Assembly: GCA_015067895.1 (NCBI GenBank)
Contig: SVLP01000024.1
Coordinates: forward strand, 1 to 39,808
Source: Oscillospiraceae bacterium
GTDB taxonomy: Bacteria > Bacillota_A > Clostridia > Oscillospirales > Oscillospiraceae
Length of the DNA stretch: 39,808 nucleotides
Reading direction: 5' to 3'
In this document: one piece after another, positions 22,969-31,121 of the stretch
Layout of the letters: each line of letters starts with the position of its first letter
Numbering within the stretch: position 1 is the stretch's first letter
Program-made: the position numbers and the translations under genes
The notes under the pieces: model-generated
Told to the model about the DNA's origin: nothing
The model's database searches: none
Seen by the model: the letters and a program-made list of their open reading frames with translations, nothing else

Positions 22969-24288
22969 ATGCTCAAAGTAACCAAATTCGGCGGCTCCTC
23001 CATGGCAGATGCCGGTCAGTACCGCAAGGTCCGTGACATCATCATGGCGGACCCCAGCCGGAAGGTCGTTGTCGTCTCCGCCGCAGGCAAGCGCTTCAAG
23101 GAGGATCACAAGCTCACCGACCTTCTGTACCTGTGCCACGCCCACACCCAGTACGGTGTGGACTGCACCCCCATTTTCGACATGATCACCTCCCGCTACC
23201 TGGAAATTCGGGATGAATTGCAGCTGAACCTGGACCTGGAGAGCGAGTTCGCAGCGCTGAAAAAGCGCCTGGACAAGAAGCGTGTGACCCAGGATGAGCT
23301 GGTCAGCCGGGGCGAGTATTTCTCCGCCAAGCTGATGGCCGCATACCTCGGCTACAACTTCGTGGATGCCGCCGACTGGGTCAAGTTCAACATGGACGGC
23401 ACCGTCAACACGGAGCTGAGCTACGAGGCCTTCCGGGATGCCGCTGCCGGACAGGGTGTCGTCACCCCCGGCTTCTACGGTGCCATGCCCGGCGGTCACA
23501 TCAAGACCTTCTCCCGTGGCGGCTCCGACATCACCGGTGCCTACGCCGCAGCGGCCCTGGATGCCGATGTCTACGAGAACTGGACCGATGTCTCCGGCAT
23601 TCTGATGGCAGACCCTCGGATCGTGGATGACCCCATGACCATCCCCCAGGTCACCTATGATGAGCTCCGGGAGCTGAGCTACTCCGGTGCCCAGGTCCTC
23701 CACGAGGGCACCATCTTCCCCGTCCGGGAAAAGGGCATCCCCGTGAACATCCGCAACACCAACGCCCCCGACCATCCCGGCACCATCATCCAGGAGTCCT
23801 TCGAGGAGAACGAGCTGGTGGAGGACCGGTTCATCACCGGCATCTCCGGCAAGAAGGACTTCTCCATCGTACATCTGAGCAAGCGGGGCCTGAGCAACGA
23901 AGTCGGTCTGCTGCGCCGTATTCTGACCATTTACGAGCGCCACAATGTCTCCGTCGTCTATGTCCCCAACGGCATCGACAATGTGTCCGTGGTCGTAGAG
24001 ACCGAGGACATCGAGCCGGTGCTCTACACCATCCTGGCAGAGATCCAGCAGGAGATCCAGCCCGACACGCTGACCGTCATCGACGAGCTGGCTGTCGTCA
24101 CCGCCGTCGGCCGCCACATGGCAAACACCCCCGGCATCTCCGGCAAGCTCTTCGGCGCCCTGGGCAAGGCGGGCATCAACATCCGCTTCATCACCCAGTC
24201 CCCCGACGAGCTGAACATCATCTTCGGCGTGGAGAACAAGGACTTCAAGCGCTCCATCCAGGTGCTGTACGATAAGTTTGCAAAGTAA
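22969..24288 (+). CDS. lysC: Aspartate kinase
   Basis: It phosphorylates aspartate, the entry step for lysine, threonine and methionine. The 439-aa protein begins MLKVTKFGGSSMADAG (kinase Lys6), contains VSRGEYFSAKLMAAYL and SRGGSDITGAYAAAALDADV, and has two C-terminal ACT domains (about residues 290-439; LSNEVGLLRRILTIYERHNV and then VGRHMANTPGISGKLFGALG), the site of feedback control. Gene spacing to hom is 21 bp, with AGAAAGGA upstream. Since hom lacks ACT, feedback in this pathway probably rests on this enzyme. Confidence 0.95.
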   Translation: MLKVTKFGGSSMADAGQYRKVRDIIMADPSRKVVVVSAAGKRFKEDHKLTDLLYLCHAHTQYGVDCTPIFDMITSRYLEIRDELQLNLDLESEFAALKKRLDKKRVTQDELVSRGEYFSAKLMAAYLGYNFVDAADWVKFNMDGTVNTELSYEAFRDAAAGQGVVTPGFYGAMPGGHIKTFSRGGSDITGAYAAAALDADVYENWTDVSGILMADPRIVDDPMTIPQVTYDELRELSYSGAQVLHEGTIFPVREKGIPVNIRNTNAPDHPGTIIQESFEENELVEDRFITGISGKKDFSIVHLSKRGLSNEVGLLRRILTIYERHNVSVVYVPNGIDNVSVVVETEDIEPVLYTILAEIQQEIQPDTLTVIDELAVVTAVGRHMANTPGISGKLFGALGKAGINIRFITQSPDELNIIFGVENKDFKRSIQVLYDKFAK

Positions 24289-24292
24289 CGAA

Positions 24293-24418
24293 TGACCCCG
24301 TGGCCCCCTCTCAGAGGGGGCAGGGCTGCGAAGCAGACCGGGGGAGTGTCCTTCCAATCGAAGTACACCCCCACCACCACTTCGTGGTCCCCCTCCCCCT
24401 ATGGGGGAGGCAAGAATC
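24293..24418. repeat. Dispersed repeat C, copy 2, between lysC and asd
   Basis: The reverse complement of 15608-15738 with scattered differences. It begins a few bases after the lysC stop and ends shortly before the asd Shine-Dalgarno. Confidence 0.75.
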
Positions 24419-24447
24419 AACGCTATCAATCTTTGGAGGTAATGAAC

Positions 24448-25449
24448 ATGATACTGTATACTGTTGCAATCCTGGGTGCCACCGGTGCTGTGGGCCAGGA
24501 AATGATGAGAATTCTGGAAGAGCGCAATTTCCCCGTGGGCCGTCTGGTCCCCCTGGCTTCCGCCCGCTCCGCCGGTAAGACCGTCAAGTTCCGTGGCGAG
24601 GATGTGACCATCGAGCTGGCCTGTGACGAGGCCTTCGAGGGCATCGACATCGTCCTGGGTGCCGCTGAGAACGACATTGCCGAGCGCTTCGCTCCCGCCA
24701 TCGTCAAGGCCGGTGCCGTCTTCGTCGACAACTCCTCCGCCTTCCGTCTGAACCCCGACGTGCCCCTGGTGGTGCCCGAGATCAACCCCGAGGACGTGAA
24801 GCTCAACAAGGGCATCATCAGTAATCCCAACTGCTCCACCATCATCACCTGCACCGCCGTCAATGCACTGAACTCCATCTCCCCCATCCGCAGCATGGTG
24901 GCCTCCACCTACCAGGCCGTGTCCGGTGCCGGTGTCGCCGGTATGGCAGAGCTTCAGAACCAGATCGCCGACCTGCTGGCCGGTAAGCCCGCTGAGGTCA
25001 AGACCTTCGCCTACCAGATCGCCTACAATCTGATCCCCCAGATCGGCGGCGAGCAGGAGAACGGCTACACCTCCGAGGAGATGAAGCTCCACTACGAGGG
25101 CCGCAAGATCATGCACCTGCCCGAGCTGAACGTCTCCTGCACCTGCGTCCGTGTCCCCGTCATGCGCAGCCACTCCATCTCCGTCCAGCTCCACTTCGAC
25201 AAGCCCGTTTCCGTCGAAGAAGCCCGTGAGGTCCTCAGCAAGGCCCCCGGTGTCAAGCTGGTGGACGATCTGAATAACAAGCAGTATCCCATGCCCCTGG
25301 ACACCTCCGGACAGGATATCGTCTACGTGGGTCGCATCCGTCCCGACCTGACCGATCCCAACGGCCTGTGCCTGTGGTGCTGCGGTGACCAGGTCCGCAA
25401 GGGCGCTGCCACCAACTGCATCCAGATCGCCGAGCTGCTGACCAAGTGA
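24448..25449 (+). CDS. asd: Aspartate-semialdehyde dehydrogenase
   Basis: It reduces aspartyl phosphate with NADPH. The 333-aa protein has LGATGAVGQEMMRIL at the N-terminus, catalytic Cys129 in SNPNCSTI and His242 in VRVPVMRSHSISV. ATG at 24448 was chosen over the ATG at 24442 because GGAGGT at 24435-24440 leaves 7 nt, against 1 nt for the other. It is followed by a strong terminator. Codon use is extremely biased, suggesting high expression. Confidence 0.95.
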   Translation: MILYTVAILGATGAVGQEMMRILEERNFPVGRLVPLASARSAGKTVKFRGEDVTIELACDEAFEGIDIVLGAAENDIAERFAPAIVKAGAVFVDNSSAFRLNPDVPLVVPEINPEDVKLNKGIISNPNCSTIITCTAVNALNSISPIRSMVASTYQAVSGAGVAGMAELQNQIADLLAGKPAEVKTFAYQIAYNLIPQIGGEQENGYTSEEMKLHYEGRKIMHLPELNVSCTCVRVPVMRSHSISVQLHFDKPVSVEEAREVLSKAPGVKLVDDLNNKQYPMPLDTSGQDIVYVGRIRPDLTDPNGLCLWCCGDQVRKGAATNCIQIAELLTK

Positions 25450-25454
25450 GTTTG

Positions 25455-25484
25455 AAAAAATCCCGTCAAAAGACGGGATTTTTT
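25455..25484 (+). terminator. Terminator of hom-lysC-asd
   Basis: A 13-bp stem AAAAAATCCCGTC / GACGGGATTTTTT with loop AAAA, immediately after asd. Confidence 0.92.
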
Positions 25485-25485
25485 C

Positions 25486-25518
25486 AGTTGACAATTGACA
25501 GTTGACAGTTGATAATTA
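25486..25518 (+). promoter_or_regulatory. Repeat B half-copy acting as promoter
   Basis: Tandem TTGACA/TTGACAG-type units (repeat B family) give TTGACA at 25488-25493, 17 bp and GATAAT at 25511-25516, a near-consensus promoter for the acetyltransferase gene. The partner arm of the repeat is missing. Confidence 0.6.
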
Positions 25519-25548
25519 GGATGAGTATTGATTAGGGGAGGAAAAAAC

Positions 25549-25995
25549 TTGGATATCAAGCCATATGAAGAACGCTACCGGGATGACTTGATTTTCATGG
25601 TCCTGCAAGCCAAGGATGCCCTCGGAAGAGTCCCAAGTATCAATGAAGACCTCCTCCACATCCGGGAAAGCTATTTTGACAAGGGTGATTTTTTCTGGGT
25701 CGCTGTGGATGACAATGATCGGGTAATCGGCAGCATTGGATACTCCCGGATTGCGGATACGACGGAAGCTTTTTTGCACAGGCTGTATGTGAAAGCATCG
25801 GAAAAACACAAAGGAATCGGCTCTGCGCTTTTGAATACCGCTGAAACCGCCATGCGGGAAACTGGTCTGACTGCTGCCCACGTCCACATGGGCTCCCCTC
25901 GGTCACAGTGGTTTGAATCCTACTCCTTTTATCCAAAGCACGGATATCGGGAATATCATAGCGGATATATGCGCAAGGAATTATTGGATTATTAA
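25549..25995 (+). CDS. GNAT family N-acetyltransferase
   Basis: A 148-aa acetyl-CoA-dependent acetyltransferase. FFWVAVDDNDRVIGSIGYSR is strands beta2-beta4, LHRLYVKASEKHKGIGSALL carries the acetyl-CoA loop (Q/RxxGxG/A as KHKGIG), and HMGSPRSQWFESYSFYPKHGY is the C-terminal part. The substrate cannot be told. TTG at 25549 is the start: GGGGAGG ends about 7 nt upstream. Base composition is lower in GC than its neighbours, so it may have been gained separately. No terminator is obvious after it. Confidence 0.88.
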   Translation: MDIKPYEERYRDDLIFMVLQAKDALGRVPSINEDLLHIRESYFDKGDFFWVAVDDNDRVIGSIGYSRIADTTEAFLHRLYVKASEKHKGIGSALLNTAETAMRETGLTAAHVHMGSPRSQWFESYSFYPKHGYREYHSGYMRKELLDY

Positions 25996-26054
25996 CTTAC
26001 CCATTTCGAACCTGTCCCTTTTTTCTAACAATGTCCCGCTTTCGGGAGGGGTTC

Positions 26055-26210
26055 TTAGGGGAGGGAGCGAATTGACGTAAGGAAGCCTGAGCGGACTCCC
26101 CTAAGCCGACTTCTTTGGTTACTTTCTTGTTCGGTGACAAGAAAGTGACCCCCCGGAGGGCGTAACGATAACTGAGCTGTTTCGACGGGAACGACACACA
26201 AGCCGTTCCC
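26055..26210. repeat. Three intergenic hairpins (repeat F and D-like)
   Basis: The 25996-26237 gap has no gene. It holds TTAGGGGAG...CTCCCCTAA (26055-26104), a tight hairpin TTACTTTCTTGT / ACAAGAAAGTGA (26119-26148), and CGGGAACG...CGTTCCC (26186-26210). The middle one resembles a TTGGTTACTTTCTTG repeat known from other Clostridia. Confidence 0.55.
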
Positions 26211-26237
26211 TACAATATAAATAGAGAGGTATCCCAC

Positions 26238-27518
26238 ATGGACAAGACCTTATACAACGCCTACGTTTCCATCTTAAAGGAAGAGCTGCTCCCCGCCATG
26301 GGCTGCACGGAGCCCATCGCCGTGGCCTATGCCGCCGCTGTGGCGGCCCGGGAGCTGGGCTGCACCCCCGAAACCGTGGAGATCGTGGTCAGCGGCAACA
26401 TCATCAAGAATGTCAAGAGCGTGGTGGTCCCCAACACCGGTGGCTTAAGGGGCCTGGCTGCCGCCGCTGCGGCGGGCATCGTGGCCGGCGACCCGGATGC
26501 CCAGCTCCAGGTCATCTCCCAGGTCACAGCCGAGGACCATAAGCGCATCGCCGCCTACTTAAAATCCGCCGACTTCCCCATCCGGGAATCCGACTCCGGC
26601 TACATCTTCGACATCGACATCCGCCTGAGCGCAGGTGCCCATTCCGCCCGGTGCCGCATCGCCGGCTACCACACCAACATCATCCGCATTGAAAAGGATG
26701 GCGAGATCCGCAGAGATGTGCCCTACACCGAGGCAGGCCAGAACTACGCCACGGACCGTTCCTTGCTGAACATCGAGCAAATCGTCGAATTCGCCGACAC
26801 CATGGATGTGGAGGATGTGCGTGACACTCTGGAACGGCAGATGGAATATAACCTGGCGATCGCCCGGGAGGGTCTGACGGGCAATTACGGTGCCCGGATC
26901 GGACAGGTGCTCCTGCGCAGCTACGGCAACGATGTCCATGTCCGGGCCAAGGCCTGGGCCGCCGCCGCCTCCGATGCCCGGATGAACGGCTGCTCCCTGC
27001 CCGTGGTCATCAATTCCGGCTCCGGCAACCAGGGCATCACCTGCTCCGTCCCCGTGCTCATCTACGCCGAGGAGCTGGGCGTGTCCGACGAAAGGAAGCT
27101 CCGGGCGCTGACCGTGTCCAACCTCATCACCACCCATCTGAAAACCGGCATCGGCAGACTCTCCGCCTACTGCGGTGCCATCAGCGCCGGCGTGGGCGCA
27201 GGCGCAGGCATCACCTACCTCTACGGCGGCAAACACAAGGAGATCGCCCACACCATCGTCAACGCCCTGGCTATCGACTCGGGCATCATCTGCGACGGTG
27301 CCAAATCCTCCTGCGCCGCCAAGATCGCCTCTGCCGTGGAAGCGGGCCTCCTGGGTATGGAGATGTACAAGCACGGCTCTCAGTTCTACGGCGGCGACGG
27401 CATCGTTACCAAGGGCGTGGAGAACACCATCCGCAACGTGGGCCGCCTTGCCAAATACGGCATGGCCCAGACCGACAAGGAGATCATCGACATCATGATC
27501 TCGGACCCCAATAACTGA
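26238..27518 (+). CDS. L-cysteine desulfidase / UPF0597 (CyuA-YhaM) family enzyme
   Basis: Characterised members are [4Fe-4S] lyases that degrade L-cysteine to pyruvate, ammonia and sulfide. The 426-aa protein has MGCTEPIAVAYAAA with Cys23, INSGSGNQGIT, YCGAISAG with Cys312 and IICDGAKSSCAAKI with Cys352 and Cys359. The 40- and 7-residue spacing of the last three matches the cluster cysteines described for the Methanocaldococcus enzyme, and Cys23 its proposed catalytic cysteine. Start ATG follows AGAGAGG. It stands alone, ended by a strong terminator. An L-serine dehydratase role is the main alternative. Confidence 0.88.
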   Translation: MDKTLYNAYVSILKEELLPAMGCTEPIAVAYAAAVAARELGCTPETVEIVVSGNIIKNVKSVVVPNTGGLRGLAAAAAAGIVAGDPDAQLQVISQVTAEDHKRIAAYLKSADFPIRESDSGYIFDIDIRLSAGAHSARCRIAGYHTNIIRIEKDGEIRRDVPYTEAGQNYATDRSLLNIEQIVEFADTMDVEDVRDTLERQMEYNLAIAREGLTGNYGARIGQVLLRSYGNDVHVRAKAWAAAASDARMNGCSLPVVINSGSGNQGITCSVPVLIYAEELGVSDERKLRALTVSNLITTHLKTGIGRLSAYCGAISAGVGAGAGITYLYGGKHKEIAHTIVNALAIDSGIICDGAKSSCAAKIASAVEAGLLGMEMYKHGSQFYGGDGIVTKGVENTIRNVGRLAKYGMAQTDKEIIDIMISDPNN

Positions 27519-27530
27519 AGAATTCTTAAA

Positions 27531-27566
27531 ACTGCCCCCGAAAACTTGTGTTCGGGGGCAGTTTTC
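27531..27566 (+). terminator. Terminator of the cysteine desulfidase gene
   Basis: ACTGCCCCCGAA (27531-27542) pairs with TTCGGGGGCAGT (27551-27562), then a short T run. Confidence 0.88.
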
Positions 27567-27574
27567 GGTATGAT
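27546..27574 (+). promoter_or_regulatory. Promoter overlapping the preceding terminator
   Basis: TTGTGT at 27546-27551, 17 bp, TATGAT at 27569-27574. The -35 is the terminator loop and the spacer is its 3' arm. Confidence 0.55.
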
Positions 27575-27596
27575 AAAGAAAAAGGAGGTGCCCAAC

Positions 27597-27887
27597 ATGA
27601 TGATCAACGGAACGGACTATACCCTCCCCCTCATCGCCATTCTCTCCTTCGCCGCACTGTTTCTCATTCAGCTTCTTCTGCTTCGCACCCCCCGGCTGAC
27701 ATTCCTGCGCCACCTGCCCTGGATTTGGGTCATCGGGGTGCTGGCCCTCGCCGTTGCCGGACTCTTCGGCGACACCGGCGGCTGGCTGGACCTGCGGGTC
27801 TTCTTCGCTGCTGTCCTGGCTGGCTACGCCGCCATCTGCGCCGCCGGAATTATCCTGGCACACCTGGTCAACAAATGGAAGAAATGA
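27597..27887 (+). CDS. Small hypothetical membrane protein
   Basis: A 96-aa protein with three hydrophobic segments: LPLIAILSFAALFLIQLLLL, then WIWVIGVLALAVAGLFG, then VFFAAVLAGYAAICAAGIIL, ending in a basic tail. I do not recognise a family. ATG at 27597 is supported by AAAGGAGGTG at the ideal distance, and a terminator follows, so it is a real monocistronic gene. Topology and function beyond a three-helix membrane protein cannot be told. Confidence 0.7.
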   Translation: MMINGTDYTLPLIAILSFAALFLIQLLLLRTPRLTFLRHLPWIWVIGVLALAVAGLFGDTGGWLDLRVFFAAVLAGYAAICAAGIILAHLVNKWKK

Positions 27888-27890
27888 TAA

Positions 27891-27915
27891 AATCGGGCCT
27901 CTCGGCCCGATTTTA
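27891..27915 (+). terminator. Terminator of the small membrane protein gene
   Basis: AATCGGGCC / GGCCCGATT with loop TCTC and T4. A further hairpin (GTAGGGCG...CGCCCTAC, 27922-27951) separates it from the convergent ydcF-like gene. Confidence 0.85.
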
Positions 27916-27955
27916 TATTCTGTAGGGCGGGCGGCACTGTTCACGCCCTACATGG

Positions 27956-28597
27956 TTATCTAGCAAGCTGGCCGGTGTAGCCCTGCTTCACAAGGGCATC
28001 GTACGCAGCCCGTACCTCTGCCGGAATTACTACCGCCACCTGGTAGCCCTTCTTCGCATACAGCTCCATCCGCTGGACATCGCCGACGATGGTTTCGATG
28101 ACACCCTTACGGGTCATCCCCACCTTTTCCGCATGGGCGATATGCTCCTCCAGGCTTACCCTGGGCGAGGTGTACACCGCACGCACACCGGGCCAATAGA
28201 CCTGCATGGCGGCCCAGAGTCTGCGCTCCATATAGGGCTTGTGGACGGCGATGATCTTCTCTGCCCGAACGCCCCTTTCCGCCAGAATTTTCGGCGTAAA
28301 CAGCAGATTTTCCGCAGAATTCGTGGATTTGTTCTCCAAAATGATCCGGTCCTCCGGCACGCCCTCCCGCATGGCAATGGCGGCGAAGCGCTCCGCCTCG
28401 GACCTGCTCCAAAGACCCGATGTATTCCGCCCCAGTCCGCCGGAGAAGCACACCCAGGGTGCGAATCCCCTGTGATAAAGCTCAGCGCACCGTTTCGGAA
28501 TATCCTCGTCATAGCACCCGAAGCCCACGATCACATCGGCGGCTTCCGGCTCCTGGTTCATGTGCATGAAATCCCAAAGGATTTGAACGTTTTTCAT
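27956..28597 (-). CDS. YdcF family protein (DUF218)
   Basis: A 213-aa protein of the YdcF/SanA/ElyC (DUF218) fold. Visible motifs are ADVIVGFGCYDEDIPKRCAEL, FSGGLGRNTSGLWSRSEAERF, the acidic ILENKSTNSAENLLFT and a later VHKPYMERRLW. E. coli YdcF binds S-adenosylmethionine and other members act in envelope polysaccharide metabolism; the role here is unknown. ATG at 28597 has GGAGGG close upstream. No signal peptide is visible, so it is probably cytosolic. It lies downstream of pnp but is separated by a hairpin and repeat G. Confidence 0.82.
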   Translation of the reverse strand: MKNVQILWDFMHMNQEPEAADVIVGFGCYDEDIPKRCAELYHRGFAPWVCFSGGLGRNTSGLWSRSEAERFAAIAMREGVPEDRIILENKSTNSAENLLFTPKILAERGVRAEKIIAVHKPYMERRLWAAMQVYWPGVRAVYTSPRVSLEEHIAHAEKVGMTRKGVIETIVGDVQRMELYAKKGYQVAVVIPAEVRAAYDALVKQGYTGQLAR

Positions 28598-28617
28598 ATT
28601 TCCCTCCACAAAAGAAC

Positions 28618-28734
28618 ACGTCATTGCGAGCCAGTGCGCACACTGGCGTGGCAATCCCGTCGATTTTGGGGTTGCCAAATTGGTGCTTCCTTCTATCCAC
28701 GGGATTGCCACGGCCTACGGCCTCGCAATGACGT
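28618..28734. repeat. Dispersed repeat G, variant copy upstream of the ydcF-like gene
   Basis: Perfect 13-bp outer arms ACGTCATTGCGAG (28618-28630) and CTCGCAATGACGT (28722-28734), with GGCAATCCCGT...ACGGGATTGCC inside. It is related to the hairpins at 3971-4076 and 4838-4936. Confidence 0.75.
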
Positions 28735-28763
28735 GGAATTTTTCGCACACCGCACCAACAGTA

Positions 28764-28791
28764 AAGTGCCCGCTCAGCCGAGCGGGCACTT
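28764..28791 (-). terminator. Hairpin terminator after pnp
   Basis: AAGTGCCCGCTC (28764-28775) and GAGCGGGCACTT (28780-28791), loop of four. The T-tract on the minus strand is short, so termination may be partial. Confidence 0.65.
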
Positions 28792-28796
28792 GAAAA

Positions 28797-30926
28797 TTAC
28801 TTGTTGGCAGCCATTTCCTTCAGCGCATCACGGCGGCTGAAGTTTGCACGGCCCTTCTCGTCGAAGCCCATGAACTTGACCCAGGTCATGTCGCCCAGGT
28901 TCAGAACATCCTCGACCTTCTCCACACGGCGGTTCTCCAGCTTGGAGATGTGCACCATGCCGTCGTGGCCGGGAGCGATCTCAACGAAAGCGCCGATGGG
29001 CAGGATGCGGACGACCTTGCCGTAGTACAGCTTGCCCACCTCGGGGACAAAGCAGATGTCATCGACCATCTTCTTGGCGGCGTAGGCGCAGGCGGAGTCG
29101 ACAGCGGAGATGAACACGGAGCCATCGTCCTCGATATCGACCTTGGCACCGGTTTCGGCGCAAATCTTCTGGATGGTCTTGCCGCCGGAGCCGATGACCT
29201 CACGGATCTTCTCCACGGGGATCTTCATGGAGATCATCTTGGGAGCATACTCGGAAACCTCGGCACGGGGTTCCGCAATGCAGGGCAGCATGACCTCGTT
29301 GAGGATCTCCAGACGGGCCACACGGCAGCGCTCCAGAGCATCGGCAATGATCTCCATGGTCAGACCCTTGTTCTTCAGGTCCATCTGGATGGCGGTGACA
29401 CCCACGGTGGTACCGGCGACCTTGAAGTCCATTTCGCCGTGGAAGTCCTCAACGCCCTGGATGTCGGTGAAGGTTCTCCAGGTGCCAGTCTCCTGGTCGG
29501 AGATCAGACCGCAGGAAATACCGGCGACGGGACGGCGGATGGGAACACCGGCATCCATCAGAGCCAGGGTGGAACCACAGATGGAGCCCTGGGAGGTGGA
29601 GCCGTTGGAGGACAGAACCTCGGAAACCACACGGATGGCGTAGGGGAACTCCTCGATGGAAGGGATCACGGGCAGCAGAGCCTTCTCAGCCAGAGCGCCG
29701 TGGCCGATCTCACGACGGGAGGTGGAACGGGCGGCACGGGCCTCACCGGTGGAGAAGGAGGGGAAGTTGTAATGGTGGATATAGCGCTTGCTCTCCTCGG
29801 GATAGATGGTATCCAGCTTCTGAGCAGCGGACAGGGTGTTCAAGGTGCAGATGGACAGGACCTGGGTCTGACCACGGGAGAACAGGCCGGAGCCGTGAAC
29901 TCTGGGCAGCAGGCCGACCTCGGCATCCAGGGGACGGATCTCGTCCATGCCACGGCCGTCAACACGCTTGCCCTCCAGCAGCCACTTCTTGACGACCTTC
30001 TTCTGCATCTTGTACAGGCAGACCTCGATGTGTGTCTCGAACTCCTCCTCGCCGTACTTCTCGACGAACTGGTTCTTGAAGTCGATGCGGGCAGCGGTCA
30101 GACGCTCCTCACGGACGTTCTTGTCGTCGGTGTCCAGAGCGTACTCAATCTGGCCCAGGCCGTAGGCGATCAGATCGTCCAGCAGCTCGTGGTTGACAGC
30201 GGCCTTCTCGAAGGTGAACTTGGGCTTGCCGATCTCGGCGACGATGCCGTTGATGAACTTGACGATCTCCATGTTCGTCTCATGGGCGATGCGGATGCAC
30301 TCGTAGACCATGGACTCGGGAGCCTCGTTGGCCTCCGTCTCGATCATGACCACCTTCTCGAAGGTGGAGGCGATGCAGACGAAGCACTTACTTGCCTCAC
30401 GCTGCTCAGCGGAGGGGTTGATGACGTACTCACCATCGACGAAGGCCACGTTGGTGGTGGCAACAGGGCCGTTCCAGGGCACGTCGGAGGAAGCGATGGA
30501 GATGGAAGCGCCCAAGGAAGCGACGACCTCAACGGGGTTCTCGTAGTCGTTTGCCAGGACGGTGCAGGTGACGACGGTATCGTTGCGCAGCTCCTCGTCG
30601 AAGAGGGGGCGCATGGGACGGTCGATGATACGGCTGTTCAGAATGCCGCGCTCGGAGGGCTTGCCCTCACGGCGGTTGAAGGAGCCGGGAATGCGGCCCA
30701 CGGAGTACATACGCTCCTCAAACTCGATGGTCAGAGGGAAGTAGTCGATGCCGGCCTTGGGGATGGGGTTGCAGGTGCAGGTGACCAGAACGACGGTATC
30801 GCCGTAGCGGCAGATGCACTCGGCGTTGGCCAACTCGGCCACCTTGCCAGTCTCGACGGTAAAGGGACGGCCGCCGATCTCCATCTCATAAACACGATGG
30901 TTGGGATACTGCTTGCGGGTGATCAT
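28797..30926 (-). CDS. pnp: Polyribonucleotide nucleotidyltransferase
   Basis: A phosphorolytic 3'-5' exoribonuclease of mRNA decay. The 709-aa protein has two RNase PH domains (for example MYSVGRIPGSFNRREGKPSE and the catalytic half with GQTQVLSICTLN and DFHGEMDFKVAGT), then KH (IREVIGSGGKTIQKICAETG, about residue 570) and S1 (GKLYYGKVVRILPIGAFVEI, about residue 635). Length is typical. ATG at 30926 has AAGGAGG upstream. It follows rpsO, as in many bacteria; repeat B fills the gap. Confidence 0.97.
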   Translation of the reverse strand: MITRKQYPNHRVYEMEIGGRPFTVETGKVAELANAECICRYGDTVVLVTCTCNPIPKAGIDYFPLTIEFEERMYSVGRIPGSFNRREGKPSERGILNSRIIDRPMRPLFDEELRNDTVVTCTVLANDYENPVEVVASLGASISIASSDVPWNGPVATTNVAFVDGEYVINPSAEQREASKCFVCIASTFEKVVMIETEANEAPESMVYECIRIAHETNMEIVKFINGIVAEIGKPKFTFEKAAVNHELLDDLIAYGLGQIEYALDTDDKNVREERLTAARIDFKNQFVEKYGEEEFETHIEVCLYKMQKKVVKKWLLEGKRVDGRGMDEIRPLDAEVGLLPRVHGSGLFSRGQTQVLSICTLNTLSAAQKLDTIYPEESKRYIHHYNFPSFSTGEARAARSTSRREIGHGALAEKALLPVIPSIEEFPYAIRVVSEVLSSNGSTSQGSICGSTLALMDAGVPIRRPVAGISCGLISDQETGTWRTFTDIQGVEDFHGEMDFKVAGTTVGVTAIQMDLKNKGLTMEIIADALERCRVARLEILNEVMLPCIAEPRAEVSEYAPKMISMKIPVEKIREVIGSGGKTIQKICAETGAKVDIEDDGSVFISAVDSACAYAAKKMVDDICFVPEVGKLYYGKVVRILPIGAFVEIAPGHDGMVHISKLENRRVEKVEDVLNLGDMTWVKFMGFDEKGRANFSRRDALKEMAANK

Positions 30927-30949
30927 AGATGTTAACCTCCTTGAAATAT

Positions 30950-31120
30950 GAATTGAGAATTGATAATTGAAAGTTGAAAATAGGGGAACGATCATCATTC
31001 TCTGCACTTCGGGAGGTTTAGCACTTGAATCAAATGCCGATGCCCGGCATCTCATTCAACTGCTAAAGCTGCTCCCTATCAGAAAACAATTTCCAATTCT
31101 CCATTTTCAATTCTCAATTA
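30950..31120. repeat. Repeat B with an internal hairpin insert, between rpsO and pnp
   Basis: Arms at 30950-30980 and about 31091-31120 are inverted copies of the AATTGAGAAT units of 20103-20175. Here they are separated by about 105 bp containing a second hairpin, TTTAGCA (31017-31023) to TGCTAAA (31061-31067), with TTGAAT/ATTCAA and ATGCCG/CGGCAT pairing inside. No gene is evident. Confidence 0.65.
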
Positions 31121-31121
31121 A

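Noticed and set aside
20176..25494. A 5.3-kb continuous reading frame on the minus strand
   Set aside because: Only the part from 21636 downwards is a gene (thrC). The rest is antisense to hom, lysC and asd, is low-complexity (Gly/Val/Asp/His-rich) and has no domains; it stays open because of strong codon bias in the plus-strand genes.
25996..26237. A small gene in the gap before the cysteine desulfidase
   Set aside because: Short minus-strand frames here are made of hairpin repeat sequence and lack a ribosome-binding site.
28950..30935. A 661-codon plus-strand frame opposite pnp
   Set aside because: Antisense shadow of a highly biased gene; no family resemblance.
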